Shown here piece after piece: positions 27,231-34,384 of a DNA stretch of 64,000 nt (positions are counted from its first letter, which is position 1; the number at the start of each line of letters is the position of its first letter). The stretch comes from Alphaproteobacteria bacterium (lineage in GTDB: Bacteria; Pseudomonadota; Alphaproteobacteria; DSM-16000; Inquilinaceae), in contig JANQGH010000100.1 of NCBI GenBank assembly GCA_028277405.1, positions 124,001 through 188,000 on the forward strand, given 5' to 3'. The notes beneath the pieces were generated by a model, which saw only the letters and a list, made by a program, of their open reading frames with translations, made no database searches and was not told where the DNA came from. A program made the position numbers and the translations under genes.

Positions 27231-28178
27231 ATGAAGCTTGACGTCGCCATCCAGATGGATCCGATCGAGACCGTCGACATCGATGCCGACTCCACCTTTG
27301 CCATGGCGTTGGAGGCGCAAGAGCGCGGCCACCGCCTGTGGCATTACCTGCCGGAGCATCTGGCGTTCCTGAACGGCGCCGTCGTGGCCAGGGCGCGTCC
27401 GCTGCGCGTCCAGCCGGTGCGGGCCGATCACTTCGCGCTGGGCGACTGGCAACAGGTCGATCTTGCCGCGATCAACGTGGTGCTGATGCGCCAGGACCCG
27501 CCGTTCGATATGGGCTACATCACCTCGACCCACCTGCTGGAGCTGCTGCCGCGCTCGACCTTGGTGGTGAACGATGCGGCCGAGGTGCGCAACGCGCCGG
27601 AAAAGCTGTTCATCACCCAATTCGCGGATTTCATCCCGCCGACCCTAATCACGTCGGACATGACGGCGATCCGGGCCTTCCGGGACGAGCATCGGGACAT
27701 CATCGTGAAGCCGCTCTACGGCAATGGCGGCGCCGGCGTCTTCCATCTGAAGCCCGATGACGAAAATCTCGGCGCGCTGATCGAGATGTTCGCCGAGCAA
27801 TCGCGCGAGCCGCTGATGATCCAGCGCTACCTGCCGGAGATCCGCCAGGGCGACAAGCGCATCATCCTGATCGACGGTGAGCCGCTGGGCGCCGTCAGCC
27901 GGCTGCCGCAGGCGGGCGAGGCGCGCGCCAACTTCCACGCCGGCGGCCGGGCGGAGGCAACGACGCTGACCGACCGCGAGCGCGAGATTTGCACCGCCTT
28001 GAAGCCGATCTTGCGCGAAAAAGGCCTGATCTTCGTCGGCATCGACGTCATCGGCGACTATCTGACCGAGATTAACGTCACCTCGCCGACCGGCATTCAT
28101 GAGATCAACCGGCTCAGCGGCACCTATCTGCAGGGCGACCTTTGGGATGCCATCGAGGCGCGCGTGAAGGCGCTTTGA
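27231..28178 (+). CDS. gshB: glutathione synthetase
   Basis: 315 residues, typical length. An ATP-grasp ligase that joins glycine to gamma-glutamylcysteine. Motifs: MDPIETVDIDADSTFAMALEAQ at the N-terminus, LMRQDPPFDMGYITSTHLLE, VKPLYGNGGAGVFHL (ATP binding, near 160), RYLPEIRQGDKRIILIDGEP and FVGIDVIGDYLTEINVTSPTG (Mg2+ ligands). The start ATG at 27231 is the only sensible one. It is the last gene of a run beginning at rsmI, 33 bases after the SirB1-like gene. The downstream desaturase is on the other strand. Confidence 0.97.
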   Translation: MKLDVAIQMDPIETVDIDADSTFAMALEAQERGHRLWHYLPEHLAFLNGAVVARARPLRVQPVRADHFALGDWQQVDLAAINVVLMRQDPPFDMGYITSTHLLELLPRSTLVVNDAAEVRNAPEKLFITQFADFIPPTLITSDMTAIRAFRDEHRDIIVKPLYGNGGAGVFHLKPDDENLGALIEMFAEQSREPLMIQRYLPEIRQGDKRIILIDGEPLGAVSRLPQAGEARANFHAGGRAEATTLTDREREICTALKPILREKGLIFVGIDVIGDYLTEINVTSPTGIHEINRLSGTYLQGDLWDAIEARVKAL

Positions 28179-28194
28179 GCGCGGGCGTACGTAC

Positions 28195-29103
28195 TCACGA
28201 CTGATACCGCGCGTACAGTTGACGTTGAACGTTAAGATAGCCTTCGGCCGTCACCAAAAGGTCGCCGTTGAGAAGGGTGTGCGCGGCCGGCAACCGATGA
28301 AACGGTATGCCCGGAAAGGCATGGTGTTCGGCATGGTACGGCATGTTCCACGCCAGGAAGCGCACCACCCGATTGGTGAAGGTCGTACGCGTGTTGCGAA
28401 ACATGTCGGCGACAAAGGCACAGCCGCCATGTTCGGCCATCAGATAGGCGCGCAAGAAGGGCTGGCCGAGCAGGGCCGGCACGACCCAGAGCTTCAGCGC
28501 CAACCAACTGCCCGTCGCCACGCACAGAATCGCAACCGCAAGATAACCTGCGAGGTAGAGACGGGCCTGAAGCGTCACTGCCCGGCGCCAACGGGGCGGC
28601 ACGAAGCCGTCTTCGACCCTGCCGCCTGCCTGGCGAAGGATCAGCCGGATCTGGGCGCGCCAATAGGGCAGGCCGCTGAGGTGCCGCCAATGCCGATACG
28701 GGCCATCGATCGGCCGCACCTGCAGTTCCGGGTCCCGCTCCGGGTCTTGTGTGTGGCGGTGATGGGCCAGGTGGTAGAACCGGAACCAGGTCGATGGCAG
28801 CAGTAAGAGCCACCCCGCGATCACCGCGACCCCCTGGTTCAGCCAGCGACTAGCGAACGCGGTTCGATGTACCGCCTCGTGCAAGGGGGCAAACAGAAAG
28901 ATCAGCACCACGCCCTGGGCCACCATCGCGGGCAAGACCAGCCACCAAACCGGGGCCAGCAGAACCGCCGCTGACGTGATGCCCAGCAAAGCGAGGTGGC
29001 CGGCCAGATGCAACAGTCCGGCGCGATCGCTTGGCACCGACAGGGTTTTGAGCCTGCGCCGAAGCGCCAGCATCGTTTCGGGATTCTCGGTTGGCTCGGC
29101 CAT
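28195..29103 (-). CDS. membrane fatty-acid desaturase family protein
   Basis: 302 residues with four or more membrane segments. The three histidine boxes of the di-iron desaturase/hydroxylase superfamily are present: HEAVH (near 83), HLAHHRHT (near 117) and HAEHH (near 265). NMPYHAEHHAFPGIPFHRLPAAH is typical of the beta-carotene ketolase/AlkB-like desaturase set. Possible roles are fatty acid desaturation or hydroxylation of another lipid; sequence alone does not decide. ATG at 29103 is preferred to 29115. The gene lies 32 bases after a MarR regulator on the same strand, so it is probably co-transcribed with and controlled by it. Confidence 0.82.
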   Translation of the reverse strand: MAEPTENPETMLALRRRLKTLSVPSDRAGLLHLAGHLALLGITSAAVLLAPVWWLVLPAMVAQGVVLIFLFAPLHEAVHRTAFASRWLNQGVAVIAGWLLLLPSTWFRFYHLAHHRHTQDPERDPELQVRPIDGPYRHWRHLSGLPYWRAQIRLILRQAGGRVEDGFVPPRWRRAVTLQARLYLAGYLAVAILCVATGSWLALKLWVVPALLGQPFLRAYLMAEHGGCAFVADMFRNTRTTFTNRVVRFLAWNMPYHAEHHAFPGIPFHRLPAAHTLLNGDLLVTAEGYLNVQRQLYARYQS

Positions 29104-29135
29104 CGTGTGAAACATGGCGTCGTCGGCGCCGTCTG

Positions 29136-29585
29136 TCAGCTACTTGGCGGTTCCATAGCCGATGCCGCGTCGCGCAACAGGTCCGAAAGCTCGCCGACGG
29201 CGCGTTCGCCCACCTTGCCAGCCAACTCGGCCTCAATCTCGCCTTTGACCCGGTCCGCCGTTCTCAGAAAGGCCAAGCCGCGCTCGGTATAGACGACCCG
29301 CTTGGCCCTACCATCTTCGGCATCAGCCTCCCGCGCCAGATAGCCGGCCGCCTCCAAATCATCGACGATCTGCCCGACGGCCTGCTTGGTCATGCCCAGC
29401 CTGGCCGCGATATCGACCATGCGCGTGCCGTGAAAGCGGTCGACCGAGCCGAGCAGGTTCGCGCGCGACAGGGTGAAATCCGGATAGCCCGCCGCTTGCA
29501 TGGCGGCGACGAACCGGTCGCGCCAAAGCTGGCCGGCCCTGACCAGCAGCCAGCCTATGTGATCGGGCGGGGTCGGTATCGTCAT
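29136..29585 (-). CDS. MarR-family transcriptional regulator
   Basis: 149 residues. The winged helix is clear: SVDRFHGTRMVDIAARLGMTKQAVGQIVDDLEAAGYLAREADAEDGRAKRVVYTERG (about residues 45-105), including the DxRxK wing. The start is taken at the ATG at 29585; the open frame upstream to 29657 would run into the divergent promoter. Divergent from a two-gene operon that begins at 29686 and upstream of a desaturase gene. A palindrome resembling a MarR site overlaps the divergent promoter, so it probably represses both sides and is relieved by a small molecule, perhaps a lipid or phenolic. Confidence 0.85.
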   Translation of the reverse strand: MTIPTPPDHIGWLLVRAGQLWRDRFVAAMQAAGYPDFTLSRANLLGSVDRFHGTRMVDIAARLGMTKQAVGQIVDDLEAAGYLAREADAEDGRAKRVVYTERGLAFLRTADRVKGEIEAELAGKVGERAVGELSDLLRDAASAMEPPSS

Positions 29586-29625
29586 CAGTCGAAGCTGCCA
29601 ACCTGATCGGCGTTGGTAAACCCCC

Positions 29626-29669
29626 TTGACCATCTTCGGCGACAACCATATAGTCAAGCTACCTTACTA
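29626..29669 (+). promoter_or_regulatory. sigma-70 promoter with overlapping candidate MarR operator
   Basis: TTGACC (29626-29631), a 17-base spacer and TATAGT (29649-29654) make a near-consensus promoter reading toward the gene at 29686. Overlapping the -10, TAGTCAAGCTACCTTACTA (29651-29669) is an imperfect inverted repeat (TAGT.AAG / CTT.ACTA) of the size bound by MarR proteins. CTTGAC and GTCAAG (29625-29630 and 29653-29658) also form a wider inverted pair around the promoter. Confidence 0.7.
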
Positions 29670-29685
29670 AATATGCAGACAGACA

Positions 29686-30021
29686 ATGACCACCCCTGAG
29701 GAAACCCAACCGGTGAGCGTCGACCAACTCGACGTGCTGATTTCCGGCAACCGCCTGATCTTCGCGCTGGGCGAGGCCGAGGCGCGCATGGACTATCACG
29801 CCGACGGCACGCTTCACGTGGCGCTGCCAGGGGGCAAAGAGCGGCATGGCACCTGGACCTTGGGTCCGGGCGACGCCTACACCGCGATCTGGAGCGACGC
29901 GGACGGTCCGAGCCACACCTGCTTTCGCCGCGACGCCGGCGGGCTGATCGCCAAGGACGCCGGCACCGGCGAACCGAGGGGGCGCATTCTCGCCATCCAT
30001 CCCGGCCAGGCCGGAAGCTGA
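29686..30021 (+). CDS. hypothetical protein in a MarR-controlled operon
   Basis: 111 residues, acidic, no membrane segment or signal peptide. The middle reads like a small beta-barrel or lipid-binding fold (ARMDYHADGTLHVALPGG, HGTWTLGPGDAYTAIWSD), with one Cys. I do not recognise a family. The gene starts 32 bases after a near-consensus promoter and its operon partner is a 46-residue membrane peptide. Divergence from a MarR gene suggests a role in response to a small hydrophobic compound, but that is inference. Confidence 0.7.
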   Translation: MTTPEETQPVSVDQLDVLISGNRLIFALGEAEARMDYHADGTLHVALPGGKERHGTWTLGPGDAYTAIWSDADGPSHTCFRRDAGGLIAKDAGTGEPRGRILAIHPGQAGS

Positions 30022-30034
30022 CGGGCCGCACACC

Positions 30035-30175
30035 ATGATCGCCGTTCAGCACTGGCCCCTTTGGCTGTCGCTCGGCGCGCTCGGCATCCTGGCGGCGGCC
30101 GGCGTAATCGCCTTGGTCCTCCATCTGTGGCGCCGACGTCCGGCACCTCGGCAAGGGGTTTCCGACACCGGCTAG
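30035..30175 (+). CDS. 46-residue single-pass membrane peptide
   Basis: ATG at 30035, 13 bases after the preceding stop. It encodes a short N-terminus with two Trp, a hydrophobic helix of about 20 residues (LSLGALGILAAAGVIALVL) and a positively charged tail beginning HLWRRR. By the positive-inside rule the C-terminus is cytoplasmic. It is too short for common gene finders. It would form an operon with the upstream 111-residue protein. No family is recognised. The next gene starts 85 bases later. Confidence 0.6.
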   Translation: MIAVQHWPLWLSLGALGILAAAGVIALVLHLWRRRPAPRQGVSDTG

Positions 30176-30260
30176 CTGGCCTGCCCGTTCCCCTATTGCT
30201 TTTTGCGGGTGCGGATTTATACCCGTTGGCGATGCATGTCCCGACCCGCCCGCCACCGTC

Positions 30261-31793
30261 ATGATTGCCCGCGTCAATACGGTGGCGTTTCAAGGCATCG
30301 ACGTGCTGCCGATCGACGTTCAGGTGCAGATTTCCGGCGGGCTGCCGTCCTTCACGCTGGTCGGCCTGCCTGACAAGGCGGTCGGGGAAAGCCGCGAACG
30401 GGTGCGCGCCGCCCTACACGCGCTGGGGCTGGCCCTGCCGCCCAAGCGCATTACAGTCAATCTGGCACCGGCGGACGTGGTCAAGGAAGGCAGCCATTAC
30501 GACCTGCCGATCGCGCTGGCGCTGTTAAGCGCGCTGGATGTCTTGCCGCGGGACATGATCGCCGGCTATTCGGTGCTGGGCGAGCTGGCCCTGGACGGCG
30601 CCTTGAGCCGCGTCGCCGGCGTGCTGCCGGCAGCGATGAACGCGGCCGAGCGCGGCCTGGGCCTGATCTGCCCGTCGGCCTGCGGACCGGAGGCCGCCTG
30701 GGCCGCCGACCAGCACGGCAGGATCGAGGTGCTGGCCCCGGGCACCCTCTTGGCCCTGATCAACCACGCCAAGGGCAGCCAGTTGTTGAGCCCGCCCGAA
30801 CCGCTGGTTGAGGAAGAAGCCGCCGGACACCTGGACCTGTTCGACATCAAGGGCCAGGAGAGCGCCAAGCGCGCCCTGGAGGTCGCGGCCGCCGGCGGCC
30901 ATAACCTGCTGATGATCGGCCCGCCCGGGTCCGGCAAGTCGATGCTGGCCGCGCGCCTGCCCGGCCTGTTGCCGCCGCTCACGCCCGTCGAGGCCCTCGA
31001 AGTATCAATGATCCACTCGATCGCCGGATTGCTGGAGGGCGGGCGCCTGCTGCGCCAGCGGCCGTTTCGCGATCCGCACCATTCCGCCTCGCTGCCGGCC
31101 CTGATCGGCGGCGGTCAGCGGGCGAAGCCGGGCGAGGTGTCGCTGGCCCATCGCGGCGTGCTGTTCCTGGACGAGCTGCCTGAATTCAGCCGGCAAACGC
31201 TGGAGGCCCTGCGCCAGCCCTTGGAAACCGGCAAGGCCGTGGTCGCGCGCGCCAATCTGCACGCCACCTACCCCGCGCGGTTCCAGCTCGTCGCCGCGAT
31301 GAACCCGTGCCGGTGCGGCTATCTGGACGATCCGGACCTGACCTGTGGCCGGGCGCCGCGCTGTGCCCTGGACTATCAGTCCAAGATTTCCGGCCCACTG
31401 TTCGACCGCATCGATCTGCATGTCGACGTGCCCGCCGTCAGCCCAACGGACCTGTCCCTGCCGCCGCCCAAGGAAACCAGCGCCGACGTCGCGGCACGGG
31501 TCGCGGCCGCCCGCGCCATCCAGGCCGACCGCGCCGCCGGGTCATCGGACCCGGACATGCCGACGACCAATGCCGAACTGGACGGCACTCTCTTGGAAAG
31601 CATCGCCGCCCCCGACAATCCCGGACGCACCCTGCTGACCGAGGCGGCCGGGCGTATGAAGCTGTCCGCCCGCGGCTATCACCGCGTTCTGCGCGTCGCG
31701 CGCACGCTGGCGGACCTGGAGGGCGCGGAAGGCGTCCGCCGGACCCACATCGCCGAGGCGCTGAGCTATCGCAGGCTGGCGCCGGGGCGGTGA
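30261..31793 (+). CDS. comM: YifB/ComM-family Mg-chelatase-like AAA+ ATPase
   Basis: 510 residues, the normal length. Order: N-terminal Lon-protease-like S5 domain (FQGIDVLPIDVQVQISGGLP, LVGLPDKAVGESRERVRAAL), AAA+ domain with Walker A GPPGSGKSML (near 218-227) and Walker B VLFLDELPEF (near 300), and the C-terminal Mg-chelatase helical part with a Cys-containing insert (AAMNPCRCGYLDDPDLTCGRAPRC). ComM proteins act as helicases that aid branch migration during natural transformation in Vibrio and Acinetobacter. They are widespread in non-competent species too. ATG at 30261. Confidence 0.94.
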   Translation: MIARVNTVAFQGIDVLPIDVQVQISGGLPSFTLVGLPDKAVGESRERVRAALHALGLALPPKRITVNLAPADVVKEGSHYDLPIALALLSALDVLPRDMIAGYSVLGELALDGALSRVAGVLPAAMNAAERGLGLICPSACGPEAAWAADQHGRIEVLAPGTLLALINHAKGSQLLSPPEPLVEEEAAGHLDLFDIKGQESAKRALEVAAAGGHNLLMIGPPGSGKSMLAARLPGLLPPLTPVEALEVSMIHSIAGLLEGGRLLRQRPFRDPHHSASLPALIGGGQRAKPGEVSLAHRGVLFLDELPEFSRQTLEALRQPLETGKAVVARANLHATYPARFQLVAAMNPCRCGYLDDPDLTCGRAPRCALDYQSKISGPLFDRIDLHVDVPAVSPTDLSLPPPKETSADVAARVAAARAIQADRAAGSSDPDMPTTNAELDGTLLESIAAPDNPGRTLLTEAAGRMKLSARGYHRVLRVARTLADLEGAEGVRRTHIAEALSYRRLAPGR

Positions 31794-31848
31794 CCAAAAC
31801 GAACTTGTGGCAATCTCGCGACAAGACCGTGCCGACATGATGCGTTTG

Positions 31849-31885
31849 ACGCCGTTTTTGACGCTCAATTAACGCCGTTTTTGAC
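31849..31885 (+). repeat. two direct repeats upstream of the gene at 31921
   Basis: ACGCCGTTTTTGAC occurs at 31849-31862 and again at 31872-31885, a 23-base period (about two helical turns). A TCAATTA stretch lies between them. The spacing suggests tandem protein binding in a promoter region. The sequence TTAACGCCGTTTTTG partly resembles a CtrA site but does not match it fully. Confidence 0.5.
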
Positions 31886-31920
31886 ACCTTCCCGTATCGA
31901 TGTTCGGCTCGGGGGCATCT

Positions 31921-32190
31921 ATGTTTGGGAAGCTGAGATACGCCAGCGGGGTCAATAAATGCATGGCGGAAATCGGGTTGAATCCGGTGGCGATTCATCC
32001 CGAATACCGCAAGAGCGTTCAGGACCTCGCTTACAAGAACCGAAACACGCCGGAGGAATGCGCCGCGGCGATCGTCTACAATCTGGCGATCACCCACCGG
32101 CCCGACGGCTACCAGCTCGTTCTGACCGACTGGCAGGATCGCGGGCTGGTGCGGCAGCGCGTGCTGCGTTCGGTGGCTCAAGGGGCTTAA
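31921..32190 (+). CDS. hypothetical 89-residue protein
   Basis: Starts at ATG 31921 (MFGKLRYASGVNK); an ATG at 31900 in frame adds seven residues. It is mostly helical with two Cys, without signal peptide or membrane segment. The sequence looks like a real small cytoplasmic protein (KNRNTPEECAAAIVYNLAITHRPDGYQLV), but I recognise no family. The start lies 36 bases after a pair of direct repeats likely to be regulatory. The next gene on the same strand begins 185 bases downstream; that gap shows only its ribosome binding site. Confidence 0.6.
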   Translation: MFGKLRYASGVNKCMAEIGLNPVAIHPEYRKSVQDLAYKNRNTPEECAAAIVYNLAITHRPDGYQLVLTDWQDRGLVRQRVLRSVAQGA

Positions 32191-32375
32191 GGCCCCCTGG
32201 CCGTCTGATCTGTTTGACCGCCAATCTGCTTACCTGCCTGATCGCTCGATTGTGATCGGACGGCGGCGCACGGGCCCGGCATAAGAGAACCTCCATCACC
32301 GTCTTGCCACGGTTCCGTGTCGTCATGGTCGTCACCGGGCCGTTCCGGCCCTGACGCCTTCAGGAGGTCGATCCC

Positions 32376-32864
32376 ATGCCGCGCAGGTTACCCACCATTG
32401 CCGCCGCCACCGTTGCGCTGACCCTCGCCACTTTGCCCAGCACCGCCCAGGAGGTCCCAGGCTATCCGTTCGACGGCATGGTGCAGATCCAGACCGATTA
32501 CGATTTCGACACGCTGTGGGACCGGACGGTCCAGGCGATCGAGGATCATGACATGCTGGTCTTGCTGCGCGCGTCGGCCAGCCGGGGTGCCGCCGGGCGC
32601 GGCATCGAGATCCCGGCCAACGGTGTCATTGACACCTTCCGCAACGACTTCGCGGTCCGCATTCTGGCCGAAAGCGTGCCCGCCGGGTTCGAACAGCCGA
32701 TCCGGTTCTATCTGACCGCCAACGATGCAGGCACCACCGACCTGACCTACCGGCTGCCGTCGGCGCTTTACGCGCCTTACGGCAACCCGGAGGTCGACGC
32801 GGCGGCGGCCGAACTGGACGCAATCTTCCGGTCGATCGCCGCCCAGGCGACCGGCGGCGGCTAG
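32376..32864 (+). CDS. periplasmic DUF302-type protein
   Basis: 162 residues with a Sec signal peptide (MPRRLPTIAAATVALTLA then STAQE) and a strong ribosome binding site (CAGGAGG). The mature part resembles the DUF302 fold: paired motifs around SRGAAGRGIEIPANGVIDTFRNDFAVRIL and PIRFYLTANDAGTTDLTYRLPSALYAPYG, the last being the best conserved. DUF302 proteins are small, function unknown, some linked to cofactor or metal binding. The stop lies 22 bases before the -35 of the threonine leader promoter, so the next unit is separate. Confidence 0.7.
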   Translation: MPRRLPTIAAATVALTLATLPSTAQEVPGYPFDGMVQIQTDYDFDTLWDRTVQAIEDHDMLVLLRASASRGAAGRGIEIPANGVIDTFRNDFAVRILAESVPAGFEQPIRFYLTANDAGTTDLTYRLPSALYAPYGNPEVDAAAAELDAIFRSIAAQATGGG

Positions 32865-32885
32865 CTTCATCGGCCGGTCGCCCTG

Positions 32886-32914
32886 TTGACAAGGCAATCC
32901 CCGCCGCCTACATC
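32886..32914 (+). promoter_or_regulatory. promoter of the threonine leader/ThrRS unit
   Basis: A perfect -35 TTGACA (32886-32891), 17-base spacer and TACATC (32909-32914) as -10. Transcription would start at about 32920-32922, only 2-4 bases before the leader peptide ATG at 32924. The leader has no ribosome binding site, which fits leaderless or nearly leaderless translation. Confidence 0.75.
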
Positions 32915-32923
32915 AGCGCCGCT

Positions 32924-33004
32924 ATGAGAAAGCTGATCGCATTCCTGCGCACGACGACCACGACGACCTGCATCGGCGGGCCGTTGTGCGGTGCCGTGCG
33001 CTAA
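32924..33004 (+). CDS. threonine-rich leader peptide (attenuator)
   Basis: A 26-codon open frame, ATG at 32924, TAA at 33002-33004. After MRKLIAFLR come six consecutive threonine codons (32951-32968: ACG ACG ACC ACG ACG ACC), then a Cys- and Gly-containing end. Leader peptides with runs of the regulated amino acid control trp, his, leu, ilv, thr and pheST operons by ribosome stalling. Here the downstream gene is a threonyl-tRNA synthetase, so a threonine run is the expected sensor. The promoter places the transcription start almost at the ATG. The peptide itself probably has no function beyond translation. Confidence 0.88.
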   Translation: MRKLIAFLRTTTTTTCIGGPLCGAVR

Positions 33005-33039
33005 ACTTCGCGACAGCGTACGACCCCAAGGCCCCGCCG
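32974..33039 (+). promoter_or_regulatory. antiterminator pairing of the threonine attenuator
   Basis: CGGCGGGCC (32974-32982), just after the threonine codons, is complementary to GGCCCCGCCG (33030-33039) over nine pairs with one bulged C. This pairing uses the 5' arm of the terminator, so the two cannot coexist. Stalling on the early Thr codons would leave 32974-32982 free to pair. GCGCAC (32947-32952) can also pair with GTGCGC (32996-33001), giving a 1:2-type pause hairpin. Confidence 0.75.
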
Positions 33040-33060
33040 GCGACGGACGGGGCCTTTCTT
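33028..33060 (+). terminator. attenuator terminator before the short ThrRS gene
   Basis: AAGGCCCCG (33028-33036) pairs perfectly with CGGGGCCTT (33048-33056). Inside, CCG/CGG adds three pairs closed by a GCGA tetraloop (GNRA type). The stem is followed by TCTT, so the run reads TTTCTT. It lies 24 bases after the leader stop codon and about 60 bases before the ThrRS start, the usual attenuator position. Confidence 0.85.
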
Positions 33061-33120
33061 GTGCCTGGAACTCCCCGCTCGCCGCCGCAAGGCCTGAACT
33101 GAAGAGCGATGGAGACACCC

Positions 33121-34308
33121 ATGGACAACCACGACCACCGATCAATCGCCAACCGCATGGACCTTTTCCACCAGCAGGAGGAGGGGCCAGGCATGGCGTT
33201 TTGGCACCCGCGCGGCTTTGCGCTTTACCGCATCGTCGAGGACTATATGCGCCGCCGCATGCGCAAGCTCGGCTTTCATGAGGTGCGTACGCCCCAGCTG
33301 CTGGCCCGGTCCCTGTGGGAGAAAAGCGGCCATTGGGAAAAGTTCGGCGACAACATGTTCACCGTCGAGGACGGCGACCGCTCGGCCGCCCTGAAACCGA
33401 TGAGCTGCCCCGGCCATGTGCAGATCTTCAACAAGAGACGGCGATCCTTCCGCGACCTGCCGATGCGCCTGTGCGAATTCGGCGCCTGCCACCGCAACGA
33501 GCCGTCGGGCGCCTTGCAAGGCCTGATGCGCGGCCGGTCCTTCGTGCAGGACGACGCCCACATCTTCTGCGCCGAAGACCAGGTCGAACCCGAGATCGCC
33601 CGCTTCTGCCGTCAGCTTTTCGAGGTCTACGCCGATTTTGGCTTCGACGATGTGCGCGTGGCCTTCTCGACCCGGCCCGCCGTGCGCGCGGGGTCCGATG
33701 CCGCCTGGGATCATGCCGAGGCGCTGCTTGCTGGGGCGGCCGAAGCGGCGGAGCTGGACCCTCAACTCGACCCGGGCGAGGGCGCCTTTTACGGACCAAA
33801 GCTGGACTTCTTCCTGCGCGACAGTCGCGGCCGCGAATGGCAATGCGGAACCGTGCAACTCGACCTGGTCCTGCCGGAGCGCTTGGACGCGGCTTATGTC
33901 GATGCCTCAAACCGGCATGTGCGCCCGGTCATGATCCACCACGCCGTGCTCGGCAGCCTGGAACGCTTCGTCGGCATCCTGCTGGAGCATTATGACGGCA
34001 ACCTGCCGCTATGGCTGGCGCCGGAGCAGGTCGTCGTCGCATCGATCGGCGAGGCGCAGAATGACTATGCCCAAGGCGTGGCCGATGAACTCGAAGACGC
34101 GGACGTCCGCGCGATCGCCGACACCAGGCCGGAGCGCTTGTCGAGAAAGATCGTCGACGCACGCGAAGCCGGCATCCCGATCTTGATGGCCGTTGGCAAC
34201 CGCGAGCAGGCCGACAACAGCGTCTCGATGCGCTGGCGCGACGGCAGCCAGCAGGTCTGCTCCGTGACGGACGCCCTTTCGCGGCTGCGGCGCGACGCAA
34301 GCCGTTAG
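33121..34308 (+). CDS. threonyl-tRNA synthetase, short form (no TGS or editing domain)
   Basis: 395 residues, against about 640 for standard ThrRS. It begins directly in the class II catalytic domain (FHQQEEGPGMAFWHPRG) and ends after the anticodon-binding domain (WLAPEQVVVASIG... to the C-terminus). The N-terminal TGS and the N2 domain that edits mischarged Ser-tRNA are missing. Zinc ligands are kept: Cys in KPMSCPGHVQIF, His in VQDDAHIFC, His in PVMIHHAVLGSLERF. Motif 2 (CEFGACHRNEPSGALQGLMR) and motif 3 are intact, so it should activate threonine. ATG at 33121 follows GGAGA; ATG at 33109 overlaps that site. It is under a Thr attenuator and is probably a second ThrRS beside a full-length one elsewhere. 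Confidence 0.92.
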   Translation: MDNHDHRSIANRMDLFHQQEEGPGMAFWHPRGFALYRIVEDYMRRRMRKLGFHEVRTPQLLARSLWEKSGHWEKFGDNMFTVEDGDRSAALKPMSCPGHVQIFNKRRRSFRDLPMRLCEFGACHRNEPSGALQGLMRGRSFVQDDAHIFCAEDQVEPEIARFCRQLFEVYADFGFDDVRVAFSTRPAVRAGSDAAWDHAEALLAGAAEAAELDPQLDPGEGAFYGPKLDFFLRDSRGREWQCGTVQLDLVLPERLDAAYVDASNRHVRPVMIHHAVLGSLERFVGILLEHYDGNLPLWLAPEQVVVASIGEAQNDYAQGVADELEDADVRAIADTRPERLSRKIVDAREAGIPILMAVGNREQADNSVSMRWRDGSQQVCSVTDALSRLRRDASR

Positions 34309-34384
34309 ATATCTCCGCCATGGTCGAGAAAGGCGCGCTATTGTCGTTCCTCTCGCGACCCCTGGACATCGAGGCAATGCGGAC

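Noticed and set aside
32886..33060. T-box riboswitch before the ThrRS gene
   Set aside because: No T-box consensus (AGGGTGGNACCGCG-like) or specifier loop is present. The Thr-codon open frame and terminator/antiterminator explain the region better.
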